Below are positions 16,226 to 25,008 of a DNA stretch of 64,000 bases, piece after piece (the first letter of the stretch is position 1; every line of letters begins with the position of its first letter). Origin of the DNA: an uncultured Veillonellaceae bacterium (GTDB taxonomy: Bacteria; Bacillota; Negativicutes; Veillonellales; Dialisteraceae). The stretch is from NCBI GenBank assembly GCA_949286115.1, contig CASEBK010000003.1, positions 1 to 64,000 on the forward strand, given 5' to 3'. The notes beneath the pieces were generated by a model. That model saw only the letters and a program-made list of their open reading frames with translations. It did no database searches and was not told the origin of the DNA. The position numbers and the translations under genes are program-made.

Positions 16226-17878
16226 TCAGTGAAGCCCCAGCTCTTTCTCCCACACGGCACGGCAGGCGTCGAGACGTGCTTCGCAGTCCCCTTCGCAGGT
16301 CCCGGAGAAGGAGTAATAAAATTTGATCTTCGGCTCGGTGCCGGAGGGGCGCACGGCCATCCAGGAGCCGTCTTTCAGGATGAATTTCAGCACGTTCTCC
16401 CGGGGCAGACCATCGATCCCCTTTTCATAGTCAAGAACGGTCTCAATATCCGGCAGCCACCGGCGCACATCTTCGGCACGGAGCCGCTCCATGGCACGGG
16501 CGATGGCTTCAAGCCCTTCCTTCCCGCGGAGGGTGTAGGAGATCATCCGGTCGAGGCGGTAGCCGTAGGTCTCATAGAGCGAATCGAGGCCGTCCACGAG
16601 CGTCATGCCGCGGGACCGGTACCACGCGGCCATCTCGCAGATGAGCATGGCGGTGACGACGGCGTCTTTGTCCTGGGCATGGGTGCCAACGAGGTAGCCG
16701 TAGCTCTCCTCATAGCCCATGATGAACGTATGGGCCGGGTCTTTTTCATAATTGGATATCTTCTCGCCGATGTACTTGAAACCCGTCAGGGTCTCCTCCA
16801 CCTGCACGCCTCTCGCGCGGGCGATGTCTGCGCCGAGCTCGCCGGTGACGATGGTCTTCACGATGGTCGAAGCGGGCGTGAGCCGGTCTTTCTGCATGGC
16901 GAGGATGAAATCGACGAGGAGGGCGCCCATCTGGTTGCCGGAGATGAGGACGAAGCAGTCCCCGTCCCGGACGGCCGCGCCGATGCGGTCGCTGTCCGGA
17001 TCGGTGCCGATGACGATATCTGCGCCAAGCGCCTTTGCCTGACAGATGCCAAGAGCGAGGGCTTCGCTATCTTCGGGATTCGGCGAGCGCACCGTGGGGA
17101 AATCTCCGTCCGGCGCTTCCTGCACCTCCACGACGGAGACATCATGGAAGCCGGCCTTCTCAAGAATGGCGCGGACGGGGCGGTTCCCGGAACCGTGAAG
17201 GGGCGTATAGACTACGCGAAGCGGCGGCGGCGTGCCCTGATAGACGGATTCTTTATAAATGGTGTCCAGATAGGAGGCCAGGGTCTCCTCTCCCAGCCAA
17301 GTGAGGAGCGCTTCCCCGCCGCTTCTCGGAATGTGCGCGAGATCGGTCACGGCATTCACATACGCAGTGAGACGGTCCGCATCGCGGGGAACGAGCTGCC
17401 CGCCGCTCTCTCCGTAAACTTTGTATCCGTTGTATTCTTTCGGATTGTGGCTCGCGGTGACGACGATGCCTGCGAGCGCGCCGTAATGCTTCACGGCAAA
17501 GGACAGCACCGGGATGGGCATGAGCTCGCGGAAGATCTTCACGGGGATGCCCGCCGCACAGAGCACGTGCGCCGCTTCCAGGGCGAAGTCACGAGAATGA
17601 TGGCGTGAATCGTAGGCGATGACCACGCCGCGAGCCAGCTCTTCGGGATGCTCCGCACGGAGCCAGTCGACGAGGCCCTTCGTGGCGCGGCCCACGGTGT
17701 AGCCGTTCATGCGGTTCGTCCCCGCGCCCATGATACCGCGGAGCCCGGCCGTACCGAACTCCAGGTCTTTGTAAAAGCGATCTTCGATCTCCTTTTCATC
17801 CTGCACGGCGAGCAGCTCCTGCCGCGTGTCCTCATCCGTCCAGCGGAGCCAGTCTTTGTAAGTCTCTCTGTAGCCCAT
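16226..17878 (-). CDS. Phospho-sugar mutase (phosphoglucomutase/phosphomannomutase, PgcA type)
   Basis: 550 residues, in the 550-580 range of Firmicute PgcA-type enzymes. FGTAGLRGIMGAGTNRMN opens the substrate-binding domain. The phosphoserine loop is TASHNPKEYNGYK (Ser about 143), the metal loop is DPDSDR (about residue 300), the sugar-binding loop is GYEESYGYL, and the phosphate-binding RPSGTEPKIKFY is at the C-terminus. It interconverts hexose 1- and 6-phosphates and supplies precursors for glycolipid and LPS sugars. The start follows AGGAGGGAA. It is separated from the downstream-transcribed MacAB operon by a terminator and from the kinase upstream by another, so it is probably monocistronic. 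Confidence 0.92.
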   Translation of the reverse strand: MGYRETYKDWLRWTDEDTRQELLAVQDEKEIEDRFYKDLEFGTAGLRGIMGAGTNRMNGYTVGRATKGLVDWLRAEHPEELARGVVIAYDSRHHSRDFALEAAHVLCAAGIPVKIFRELMPIPVLSFAVKHYGALAGIVVTASHNPKEYNGYKVYGESGGQLVPRDADRLTAYVNAVTDLAHIPRSGGEALLTWLGEETLASYLDTIYKESVYQGTPPPLRVVYTPLHGSGNRPVRAILEKAGFHDVSVVEVQEAPDGDFPTVRSPNPEDSEALALGICQAKALGADIVIGTDPDSDRIGAAVRDGDCFVLISGNQMGALLVDFILAMQKDRLTPASTIVKTIVTGELGADIARARGVQVEETLTGFKYIGEKISNYEKDPAHTFIMGYEESYGYLVGTHAQDKDAVVTAMLICEMAAWYRSRGMTLVDGLDSLYETYGYRLDRMISYTLRGKEGLEAIARAMERLRAEDVRRWLPDIETVLDYEKGIDGLPRENVLKFILKDGSWMAVRPSGTEPKIKFYYSFSGTCEGDCEARLDACRAVWEKELGLH

Positions 17879-17956
17879 ACGTTCCCTCCTATTGTTTCAT
17901 CCGTGTACATTTTCCGTATTATATCACTTCCCCGCCGCTCCTGTCCCGCGGGGCAT

Positions 17957-17980
17957 AAAAAAACCGGCGCAGGGCCGATC
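17957..17980 (-). terminator. Intrinsic terminator after the PfkB kinase gene
   Basis: A short stem (CGGC with GCCG, loop CCTGC) followed by GTTTTTTT on the minus strand, within 8 bp of the stop codon. Confidence 0.7.
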
Positions 17981-17987
17981 GATTCAT

Positions 17988-18905
17988 TCAAAGAGAGGGA
18001 TAGCCTTCGGGTGGACGGTACCGCGCGCCGAGGCCGGTGCAGGTAAGCGCCGCGCAGGCAGAGGCGAACTGGAGCGCCTGCTCGATAGGCTGCTCTTTCA
18101 CAAGGTAAGCATGCATGAGCGCCCCCATGAAAGAGTCTCCCGCCCCGGTGGTGTCTTCTATTTTTACGGGACAGGCGGGGATACGGAAGATGCCGCCATC
18201 GGGCATGAAGGCGATGGAGCCCTCGCTGCCGCGGGTGAAAACGATGACCCCTTCGCAGTATTCGCGCATGGCCGCCGCCGCTTTGAAGGGATCGTCCGTG
18301 CCGGTGAGGTCCCGCGCAGCGTCCCGGCAGGGCACGACCAGGTGCGCCACATGGAGCGATTCCCGGATCTGCCCTTCGGTGACGCCCATGTCTGCAAACA
18401 GGTCCAGCCCCACTTCGAGGGACACGGCGATCTTCTGATCGCTGTAGAACGCTTCCCGCAGGCCCGACATGGCCGCCCAACCGGGGAGAAGATCCGTGAA
18501 GAAGACCTTCGCTTCATGAATGAGCGCCCGGTCCTTCTGATTGAGCCGCAGCTTGAAGAACGCGTCCCCCATGATGAGGAAGATGCACTTGTCTCCGTTT
18601 TTATCCACAGCAATCTCCGTGCGGGTGGTGCGCTCGCCGGGCCGGACGTACACGTGCGAAGCATCCACGCCTTCGGCCTCAAGAGAGCTCACTACGAGAC
18701 GCCCCTCCGCGTCGTCCCCCACCGTGCCGAGATAGGCGCAGCGGCTCCCCAGGCGGGCCGCCTGCACGATGGTATTCGTCCCGCTGCCGCCGGGCTGCAT
18801 CTCCGTGTGGTGGACCATGCAGAAGCTGTCTTTCCGGGGCAGCGCATCGAGCGTCATGATGATGTCCGCCGCAAGCGTCCCCAGTCCGCAAATATCGTAA
18901 GCCAT
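17988..18905 (-). CDS. PfkB/ribokinase-family carbohydrate kinase
   Basis: 305 residues. The first signature region (MQPGGSGTNTIVQAARLG) and the second, catalytic DTTGAGDSFMGALMHA (base Asp in GAGD, about residue 255), are intact. The family phosphorylates sugars or nucleosides with ATP; the exact substrate cannot be read from motifs. The neighbouring xpt would suit nucleoside or ribose metabolism, but that is inference only. The gene starts 14 bp after the xpt stop behind GGAGGGG. Confidence 0.88.
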   Translation of the reverse strand: MAYDICGLGTLAADIIMTLDALPRKDSFCMVHHTEMQPGGSGTNTIVQAARLGSRCAYLGTVGDDAEGRLVVSSLEAEGVDASHVYVRPGERTTRTEIAVDKNGDKCIFLIMGDAFFKLRLNQKDRALIHEAKVFFTDLLPGWAAMSGLREAFYSDQKIAVSLEVGLDLFADMGVTEGQIRESLHVAHLVVPCRDAARDLTGTDDPFKAAAAMREYCEGVIVFTRGSEGSIAFMPDGGIFRIPACPVKIEDTTGAGDSFMGALMHAYLVKEQPIEQALQFASACAALTCTGLGARYRPPEGYPSL

Positions 18906-18919
18906 AAGCCCCTCCGCTT

Positions 18920-19492
18920 TTATTCTCTGAAATGGACGCGCCCGCCGTCCAGCGACTCGATGACCGCCAGCGACTCCAGACGATACCCAGCATGGAGCAG
19001 CCGGTCGTGCCCCGGCTGGAAGGCCTTGTCCACGGCGATGCCCACGCCCGCCACAGAAGAGCTCGCCTGATGCACCAGCTCCGCCAAGCCGAGGGACGCT
19101 TCTCCGTTTGCCAGGAAATCGTCGACGATGAGCACCGACTCTCCCGAGGGGAGGAACCGCTTCAGCACGGAGATCTGATTCGTCACTTTCTTCGTATAGG
19201 AATAGACCGCCGCCGTATAGGCGTCTTCTGTCATGAGCACGGACTTCGATTTCTTCGCAAAGACGAGAGGCACGCCCAGGGCGTACGCTGCCGCCAGCCC
19301 GATGGCGATGCCGCTCGCCTCCACGGTGAGCACCCGATCTATCACCGCGTCGGCAAAGCGCCGCGCCAGCTCCTCTCCCATGGCCATCACCAGCACCGGA
19401 TCGATCTGATGATTCAGAAAGGAGTCCACTTTGAGAACGTTTCCCGGAAGGACGATGCCCTCCGAAAGGATCTTCTGCTTCAACTGTTCCAT
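18920..19492 (-). CDS. xpt: Xanthine phosphoribosyltransferase
   Basis: 190 residues, the family length. The N-terminus MEQLKQKILSEGIVLPGNVL, then KVDSFLNHQIDP, is characteristic of Xpt. The PRPP-binding loop is VLIVDDFLANGEA (about residues 120-132). It converts xanthine and PRPP to XMP in purine salvage. The ATG at 19492 was chosen over an upstream in-frame ATG because it gives the conserved N-terminus and has GGGAG inside the end of the preceding MFS gene, whose stop is 1 bp upstream. No purine riboswitch is visible. Confidence 0.95.
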   Translation of the reverse strand: MEQLKQKILSEGIVLPGNVLKVDSFLNHQIDPVLVMAMGEELARRFADAVIDRVLTVEASGIAIGLAAAYALGVPLVFAKKSKSVLMTEDAYTAAVYSYTKKVTNQISVLKRFLPSGESVLIVDDFLANGEASLGLAELVHQASSSVAGVGIAVDKAFQPGHDRLLHAGYRLESLAVIESLDGGRVHFRE

Positions 19493-19493
19493 A

Positions 19494-20675
19494 TTACCGC
19501 TCCCCGCGCAGCACATGACGGCGCAGAATATACAGCCCCACCAGAAGGAGCAGGATGCCGGACAGCACATATACTGTAAAAATAGGCAGCACCATGGTGA
19601 TCCCCGCTGAAAAGAGCGGGCCCGTCATATTGCCGAACTGCTGAGACGTATTGGCCAGCCCGAAGACGCGGCCGCGGAAGCTCTCCGGCGTGTACTTCAC
19701 GAAGGCCGCATTGATGGCGGGATTCACCCCGATGATGAAGCACCCCACGAGGAACTGGAACACGCCGAAGCCAAAGACCGTACCTGGCAGCGACTGCATC
19801 ATCATGAGGATGCCAGCACAGCAGAAGGTGATGCTCATGGCATAGAAATAGCCCCGCTTCTGCCCGAAACGCCCCCAGAACGCCGTAGTGAGCGCCCCGG
19901 CGATGCCCCCGCAGGAGAGGATGGTGCCAGAGGTGACCGCCACATTTTCCATGGACCCCTGAAGCTCGCCGATATAGAGGGCCGTCACCGGCTGGATCAT
20001 GAGGACCGCGCTCTGGAAGATGAAGAAGAAAATGAGCAGCTCCCGGAGATGGCGGTTCTGCCAGGCGTAGCGCAGATCGTCCGTGACGGAGCCTTCCTCC
20101 TTCACCGCCGCCGCGGCAGGCTTTTCCTCCACGAAGTACCACACGGCGAGCCCCGCCAGCCAGAGAAGGGCCGCGCCGATGAAGAAAGAAGCCCGCATGC
20201 CGAAAATATGAGAGATGACACCGCCGATGAGCGGCCCGCAGATGCCGCCCACCACGAGCGACGTCTGAGCGAATCCCAGCGTCATGCCGAGCTTCCGCGT
20301 CTCCACGCTCTGGGAGATGATGGCCAGCGACGCCGCCACGAATCCGTTCGCAAAGCCTTGGAACGCGCGCACGCCGAAGAGCTGCCATTCATTCTGCACG
20401 AGCCCCGCCATGAAATAGGACACGCCGATGAGAAAAGCTGCGCGGAGGACCATCTTCTTTTTGCCCTTCGTATCGGCCAGCTTGCCCCAGATGGGCCCCA
20501 TGATGCCCGCCACGAGGAAGCATATGGAAAAGACCATGCCCGTCCAGAAATTCACGTCCTTCCCCGTGACGCCGAGCTCCATCAGGTAAAGCGGCAGAAA
20601 GGGGATCAGCATGGTGTAGGCGGCGGAAATAAAGAACATGACGATGATCAGTGTATAGACATTTCTCTTATTCAA
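19494..20675 (-). CDS. MFS efflux transporter (multidrug-resistance type)
   Basis: 393 residues with about 12 predicted helices. The loop 2-3 motif of drug/proton antiporters appears as GKLADTKGKKKMV (about residue 65), and motif C-like GxxxGPxxGG as GGICGPLIGG (about residue 147). A hydrophilic loop (KPAAAAVKEEGSV) splits the two halves. It is a cytoplasmic-membrane exporter; the substrate is unknown. The start appears to be TTG (20675) with AAGGAG 9 nt upstream; no ATG gives the full first helix. It is co-directional with the hydrolase upstream and xpt downstream. Confidence 0.88.
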   Translation of the reverse strand: MNKRNVYTLIIVMFFISAAYTMLIPFLPLYLMELGVTGKDVNFWTGMVFSICFLVAGIMGPIWGKLADTKGKKKMVLRAAFLIGVSYFMAGLVQNEWQLFGVRAFQGFANGFVAASLAIISQSVETRKLGMTLGFAQTSLVVGGICGPLIGGVISHIFGMRASFFIGAALLWLAGLAVWYFVEEKPAAAAVKEEGSVTDDLRYAWQNRHLRELLIFFFIFQSAVLMIQPVTALYIGELQGSMENVAVTSGTILSCGGIAGALTTAFWGRFGQKRGYFYAMSITFCCAGILMMMQSLPGTVFGFGVFQFLVGCFIIGVNPAINAAFVKYTPESFRGRVFGLANTSQQFGNMTGPLFSAGITMVLPIFTVYVLSGILLLLVGLYILRRHVLRGER

Positions 20676-20723
20676 AGTCCGGCACTCCTTCCGACAGGTC
20701 CGCCCCTGTTGGCATGTCGCCTG

Positions 20724-21458
20724 TCACTCCTGCGCCTCCATCCAGGAGAGCGCGTCGTCCAGCATGTTCGTCGTCACAAAGTGCGCAAGTCCCGGATAGG
20801 TCACGCGCACGCCGCGGCCGCCTGCCCGGTCCAATTCCTCTGCGAAATGCGCCTGTGCCCGGGGATCGATGGACGGATCGGCCTCGCCGTTCGTCATGAA
20901 GATGGGCACATCCTTCAGCGCGTCCAGATGGCGAAGGGGAGAGGCAGCGGCGATGGCGTCATATACGGGCCAGTCCCGGTCCTCCGCCACGCCGAACCGT
21001 GCCTGGATGAAGAGATGCGTCAAGAGCCAGTCGCCGGAGCCGTTGAAGCTCACCGCGCCGCGGATATCGCCGGGATACTGCGCCGCCAGCCCCATCGCCG
21101 TGAGGCCTCCCATGGAGTGCCCCAGTACCCAGGGACGGTCAAAGCCCCGCCCGGTGAGCGCAGCCTGAAGCCGCGGAAATTCCTCCAGATTCTGAAAGAT
21201 CGTCTCCCAGAAGACGTCGTGTGCCGCGATGGCATAGTAGTCGGGCAGCGTACCCCGCGCGCCGTGATGGACAGCGTCCGGAAGAAGGACCGTGTACCCA
21301 TGCGCCGCGAGGATGAGCGCCCGCGTCGTCTGGAGCGCGCCGCTGCTGCTCCACCCGTGGTAAAAGACGGCGCACCGGGCTTTGTCCTCCCGGAGAGGAT
21401 GAACGATGCGGACGGGGATCTCCCCGATCTTCGCTTCCTCGATATCAAACTGGATCAT
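20724..21458 (-). CDS. Alpha/beta hydrolase (esterase/peptidase-like, YitV/BAAT-like)
   Basis: 244 residues from the ATG at 21458. The oxyanion region HGWSSSG (about 35), nucleophile elbow GHSMGG (about 113), acid region NGEADPSID (about 190) and late His (LAHFVTTNML) give a complete catalytic triad. The family hydrolyses esters or short peptides; the substrate is unknown. The start overlaps the last 14 bp of the lipid A acyltransferase gene, with GGAGGAG 6 nt upstream, so translation is coupled. A role in acyl-chain or lipid turnover is conceivable but not shown. Confidence 0.85.
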   Translation of the reverse strand: MIQFDIEEAKIGEIPVRIVHPLREDKARCAVFYHGWSSSGALQTTRALILAAHGYTVLLPDAVHHGARGTLPDYYAIAAHDVFWETIFQNLEEFPRLQAALTGRGFDRPWVLGHSMGGLTAMGLAAQYPGDIRGAVSFNGSGDWLLTHLFIQARFGVAEDRDWPVYDAIAAASPLRHLDALKDVPIFMTNGEADPSIDPRAQAHFAEELDRAGGRGVRVTYPGLAHFVTTNMLDDALSWMEAQE

Positions 21459-22347
21459 GGCGCCGCTCCTCCGGGTACAGTTTGTCCGTCCATTTCCAAC
21501 GATTGTGGAGCCAGAACCACTCCTCCGGGTATTTCCGGATCCACGCTTCGAGGCGGGCATTGATGCGGTCCGTGATCTGCTGGATGGCCTCTTTTTTGCT
21601 CACGCCTTCGTCGGCGGTGATGGGGTCCCCGATGATGATGGTGTAGGTCTCCCGCCCGGTCTGATGGATGAGCGCCGTCATGACCGGCAGCCCACAGGCG
21701 ACAGAGAAATGGGCCGGACCAGTGGCCGTGAGGGTCCGCTGCCCCAGAAAGGGCGACAGGATGCCCGTCTCGCCCGGGTCCTGATCGCAGAGGAGCCCCA
21801 CGAAGTATCCCTGACGGAGACGGCGGAGCATATCACGCACGCCGGTCTTATATTCGACGGTCTGGCCGGGAAGCGACCGGTACTCTGTGATAAATCGATC
21901 GAACTCCTCATTCTTCTGCTTCATCGCCACCGAAAGGAGAGGATACCCGTAGAGGGCGAGCGCCGCCCCTTCCACCTCCCAGTTGCCGCAGTGCGTCGCC
22001 GCCAGGAGGCATCCTTTGCCGCTTTCTTTGAGCGCATCGAGCTTCTCTGCGCCAACGATAGTCACATAGTCGCGGATATTCTCTTTATTGAGAAGAGGAA
22101 AACGGAACATCGCCACGCCGAGAGGGCCAAAGCGGAGCGACGACTCTCTGGCGATGCGCCGCGCCTCTTTTTCATCCTTTGCGATCCCCGAGCGAAGGAT
22201 ATTGTCCACCGCCAGTTTTTTCCGCCGCGGCGGCACGCAGAGCCAGAAAAACCGCCCCAGCGCCTTCCCCACACGCTCCGCCCCTTCCGGCGACAGCCCG
22301 CAGCAGATGCGGCTCAAACATTTCAAAAGCGCATATGTCCCCTTCAT
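21445..22347 (-). CDS. lpxL: Lipid A biosynthesis lauroyl/myristoyl acyltransferase (LpxL/HtrB family)
   Basis: 300 residues from the ATG at 22347, chosen because GAGG sits 6 nt upstream; a GTG 21 bp earlier has no ribosome site. The catalytic HxxxxE motif is HCGNWE (in ATHCGNWEVEG, about residue 120). The conserved D..PGETG..PFLGQ region follows. There is no clear N-terminal membrane helix beyond ALLKCLSRICC. It adds secondary acyl chains to lipid A at the inner membrane, complementing lpxD at 23.9 kb and showing that the organism makes LPS. Confidence 0.93.
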   Translation of the reverse strand: MKGTYALLKCLSRICCGLSPEGAERVGKALGRFFWLCVPPRRKKLAVDNILRSGIAKDEKEARRIARESSLRFGPLGVAMFRFPLLNKENIRDYVTIVGAEKLDALKESGKGCLLAATHCGNWEVEGAALALYGYPLLSVAMKQKNEEFDRFITEYRSLPGQTVEYKTGVRDMLRRLRQGYFVGLLCDQDPGETGILSPFLGQRTLTATGPAHFSVACGLPVMTALIHQTGRETYTIIIGDPITADEGVSKKEAIQQITDRINARLEAWIRKYPEEWFWLHNRWKWTDKLYPEERRHDPV

Positions 22348-22391
22348 CAGCTTCCTCTTTCTTTCCACGAATCAGCATTCTTATTTTTATT

Positions 22392-22420
22392 ATTATAGAC
22401 GAAATTTCTGATTCTGAAAA
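22392..22420 (-). promoter_or_regulatory. Probable promoter of the lpxL-hydrolase-MFS-xpt run
   Basis: TTTTCA (22420-22415), a 17-bp spacer and TATAAT (22397-22392) lie on the minus strand, 45 bp upstream of lpxL. The -35 is weak. Confidence 0.5.
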
Positions 22421-22447
22421 TGACTGCACTGCTGTGCGCCTGTCGCA

Positions 22448-22753
22448 TCAAGTATCCGCGCGGATCACATCCCCGTCCTGCCTGCCCGCCGTGAGTACTG
22501 TCCCAATGGGCCCGACGGTCCCGGCATTCTTCGCCGTCACCATCGCCTTATGCCCTACCATGATGGACTTCCCCATGCGCGACGCCAGGTTCTCCACGTC
22601 AAACGCTTCCTCCGGCGGCCGGTATTCGTACCGGTCCGAGCCGTCCGCGTTACTGTAATGCAGGATGCCCGTGCGGCCCACGATGGGCGCGTCCCTGATA
22701 AATCCTTCCGACGTGCGCGCGGCGGTGAGCGCCACCGTATCAAATCTCTGCAT
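22448..22753 (-). pseudogene. Truncated phage DUF2213-like protein gene
   Basis: 101 residues. FDTVALTAARTSEGFIRDAP, then IVGRTGILHYSNADGS and YRPPEEAFDVENLASRMGKS, resemble the N-terminal part of DUF2213 phage proteins found next to portal and capsid genes; full-length members are several hundred residues. The frame stops after DGDVIRADT and no continuation exists, because the lpxL promoter follows. It retains a good ribosome site (GGAGGGACAGC) and start. No other phage genes are present, so this is a remnant. The assignment is by remembered pattern. Confidence 0.6.
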
Positions 22754-22774
22754 GCTGTCCCTCCATTCGGGTAT

Positions 22775-22796
22775 AAAAAAGCACTCTTTCGAGTGC
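22775..22796 (-). terminator. Intrinsic terminator upstream of the phage remnant
   Basis: The perfect hairpin GCACTC-GAAA-GAGTGC is followed by six T on the minus strand. It lies between the IS element end (22800) and the phage fragment, so it would stop transcripts leaving the IS. Confidence 0.8.
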
Positions 22797-22799
22797 TGT

Positions 22800-23678
22800 G
22801 ATTTGTCAAGTCAAGTGCAACATATCTTTTTGTGATAAATCTCGTACGGTTTCTGAGCCCCTGTCCGGCGTAATGGTATATACGGGCTATCCTTGGAAGC
22901 ATCTGAGCATAACAGCACTTACTGCTCCGACCGTTTTCACGAATGCTCGGGCACAGAGCAGATACCGGCTCATTCTATCGACCAGCGTGACGAGGCAGAC
23001 CTTGCCGCCTTTTCCTACTACCGTATCAGCTTCCCAATCTCCGATACGCCCTCTTTGATTAGCGATCTCCGGGCGTTCTGACAGGGGATGGATCACCTTG
23101 AATTTCCCACGTCTCTCTACATATTGTTTGGTGTGTCTTCGTTTCCCTCTGTGCCTCAGTTTCCGTGCAGCCAGACACGCTGTTCCCGGCTCATCGAAAA
23201 GATGGTCATGAATAGCTCGGTAAATGGTCCGGTAGCTGACACAGGGAACGCCCTCCTGTTTCATACGTCCTTCAATCTGTTCTGGGGACCATTTGTGGTT
23301 TAGGAATGTATCCTAAATGCAAGGAAAAGCGTTCGATTTGAGGACAGGACTTTAGACGGATGGCATATCATCCGGCGTTGTTCATATTTCTTCTGCGCGA
23401 TGCTGGCATCATAGACATGAGTACGAGGATTGCGATTTCGCCGGAACTCTCTTGAAATGGTTGATTTACTTCTGCCAAAATGCCAGGCGATGAATGAGAT
23501 AGAAAATCCATCACGAAAAAGGGCACTTGCGATGGAACGCTCTTTGCTGGTAAGATGACAATGATGGCACATAGGAACCTCCTGTTTACGACAAGACTTA
23601 GGACATCTTTATTGTAACAGAACCCTATGGGCCATTTTTCTATGCTCGATAGGGCGTTGCACTTGAATTGTACATTCG
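22800..23678 (-). mobile_element. Decayed IS30-family insertion sequence
   Basis: The two ends are imperfect inverted repeats of about 22 bp: 22801-22821 contains TCAAGTCAAGTGCAAC, and 23656-23677 reads GTTGCACTTGAATTGTACAT. They enclose fragments of an IS30-type transposase. The total of about 880 bp is shorter than a complete IS30 relative (roughly 1.0-1.2 kb), so an internal deletion removed the end of the transposase. I do not see a clear target duplication. Confidence 0.8.
22822..23572 (-). pseudogene. IS30-family transposase, frameshifted and truncated
   Basis: The N-terminal piece (23572-23300) starts MCHHCHLTSKERSIASALF and contains a helix-turn-helix (IAWHFGRSKSTISREFRRNRN). A frameshift near 23300 moves the reading frame: KWSPEQIEGRM continues in another frame (to 22887) into the DDE domain, with GDWEADTVVGKGGK (first Asp) and VTLVDRMSRYLL. 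A TAG then interrupts the frame just before VYTITPDRGSE, the second catalytic Asp region, and sequence after that is lost, including the catalytic Glu. It cannot be active. Confidence 0.88.
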
Positions 23679-23841
23679 CCCTCTATTTGCAGATGAGTCG
23701 CCGCCTGCGGTTTCTCAAGTACACTTCACGGAAGCATGTATAAGAGCGCGCTGTTTGCCTTTCTTATCTTCTCCATCATTCTGTATCGCTACGCTAATCT
23801 GTCCATGCGGCTTTCTTATCGTCTCAGGAAAAATCAACAGC

Positions 23842-23871
23842 AAAAAAGGCTGGAACCGTTCCAGCCTTTTT
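23842..23871 (-). terminator. Intrinsic terminator after lpxD
   Basis: The perfect hairpin GGCTGGAA-CG-TTCCAGCC is flanked by an A-run and a T-run, so it could work in both directions. It lies 12 bp after the lpxD stop and ends the outer-membrane assembly cluster. Confidence 0.92.
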
Positions 23872-23882
23872 CTCTATCCTGT

Positions 23883-24893
23883 TTATTTCTGTGCGTCTTT
23901 TTCCAGTTTCTTCACCCGGCGGAACAGGTCCGGCAGATGTCCGATCATCGCTTCGAGGCGGCCCCATTCGATGTGAGGACGCATGGGGTAACCCACATAG
24001 ACACCGGGCTTCGTGATGTTTCCAGTGACGCCGGTCTTGCCGCCCAGCGTGACGTTGTCGCAAATCTGGATGTGTCCCGTGATGCCCGCCTGCCCTGCGA
24101 GGATGCAGTGGTTGCCGATCTTCGTGCTGCCGGCGATGCCTACCTGAGCGATGATGAAGCAGTCTTCGCCCACTTCGACGTTGTGGCCGAGATGAACGAG
24201 GTTATCGATCTTTGTGCCGCGGTGCACGATGGTATTGTTCATCGCGCCGTTATCGACCGCGCTCCCTGCACCGATTTCTACATCGTCTTCCAGCACGGCG
24301 CGGCCGAGCTGACGGATGTGAGTATGGCGGCCTTTCTCATCGGTGGAGAAACCGAAGCCCTGTCCTCCGATGACCGCATGGGCACGGAGCACGACGCGGT
24401 CACCAAGGATGCTGTTCTCATGGACCACAGCGCCAGGATTGAGTTCGCAGTTTTTCCCGATCTTCACGTTATGGCCGATGTAACAGTACGGATAGATCAC
24501 CGTGCCGTCGTCGATCTCCGCGCCGTCTTCGATGACGGCATAGGCCATGATGCATACGTCTTTCCCGATGATGGCTTTGTCGCTCACGACGGCCGTGGGA
24601 TGGATGCCCGCCGGGAATTTGACTTCCGGGTGGAAGAGATCGATGAGCTGACCAAAGGCGCGGCGGCAATCGTCTACGACGATGAGGTTTTTCGTGTAAT
24701 GATCCGGCAGTTCATCCACCAGGATGGCGCCGGCCTGCATCTCTTCAATGTGTTCTGCATAGATGCCCCGGGCAAACGTGATATGATTCGGTCCGGCGAT
24801 CTCCGCGCTGCGCACGTCTTCGATCACGACGCTTCCATCACCGTGCACGACGCCGCCTACCAGTTCCGCCAGTTCTGCTGCTGTCTTTTTCAT
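23883..24893 (-). CDS. lpxD: UDP-3-O-acylglucosamine N-acyltransferase
   Basis: 336 residues, the normal length. An N-terminal uridine-binding domain (ELAELVGGVVHGDG...) precedes about ten left-handed beta-helix hexapeptide coils (IGKDVCIMAYAVIEDGAEI and onward). The catalytic His lies in NLVHLGHNVEVG (about residue 237). The C-terminal helix ends FRRVKKLEKDAQK. It adds the 3-hydroxyacyl chain to UDP-3-O-acyl-glucosamine in early lipid A synthesis. It is the last gene of the bamA-ompH block, as in many diderm genomes, and starts behind GAGGAGG. Confidence 0.97.
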   Translation of the reverse strand: MKKTAAELAELVGGVVHGDGSVVIEDVRSAEIAGPNHITFARGIYAEHIEEMQAGAILVDELPDHYTKNLIVVDDCRRAFGQLIDLFHPEVKFPAGIHPTAVVSDKAIIGKDVCIMAYAVIEDGAEIDDGTVIYPYCYIGHNVKIGKNCELNPGAVVHENSILGDRVVLRAHAVIGGQGFGFSTDEKGRHTHIRQLGRAVLEDDVEIGAGSAVDNGAMNNTIVHRGTKIDNLVHLGHNVEVGEDCFIIAQVGIAGSTKIGNHCILAGQAGITGHIQICDNVTLGGKTGVTGNITKPGVYVGYPMRPHIEWGRLEAMIGHLPDLFRRVKKLEKDAQK

Positions 24894-24941
24894 AAGTCCT
24901 CCTCTTTCTTCAATAGCTCTTCCTGAGAAGTACGCACAAAG

Positions 24942-24965
24942 GGCAGAGTCTTCGAAGCCTCTGCC
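24942..24965 (-). other. Stable hairpin between the OmpH-like lipoprotein gene and lpxD
   Basis: GGCAGAG (24965-24959) pairs with CTCTGCC (24948-24942) around a CTTCGAAG-containing loop on the minus strand. Only TTTGTG follows, so it is at best a weak or partial terminator. It may tune lpxD expression or protect the upstream mRNA end. Confidence 0.5.
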
Positions 24966-25008
24966 TGTTATGCGGCCGATCAGCGCTCCTCAGAACGCCT
25001 TCGCCCGT

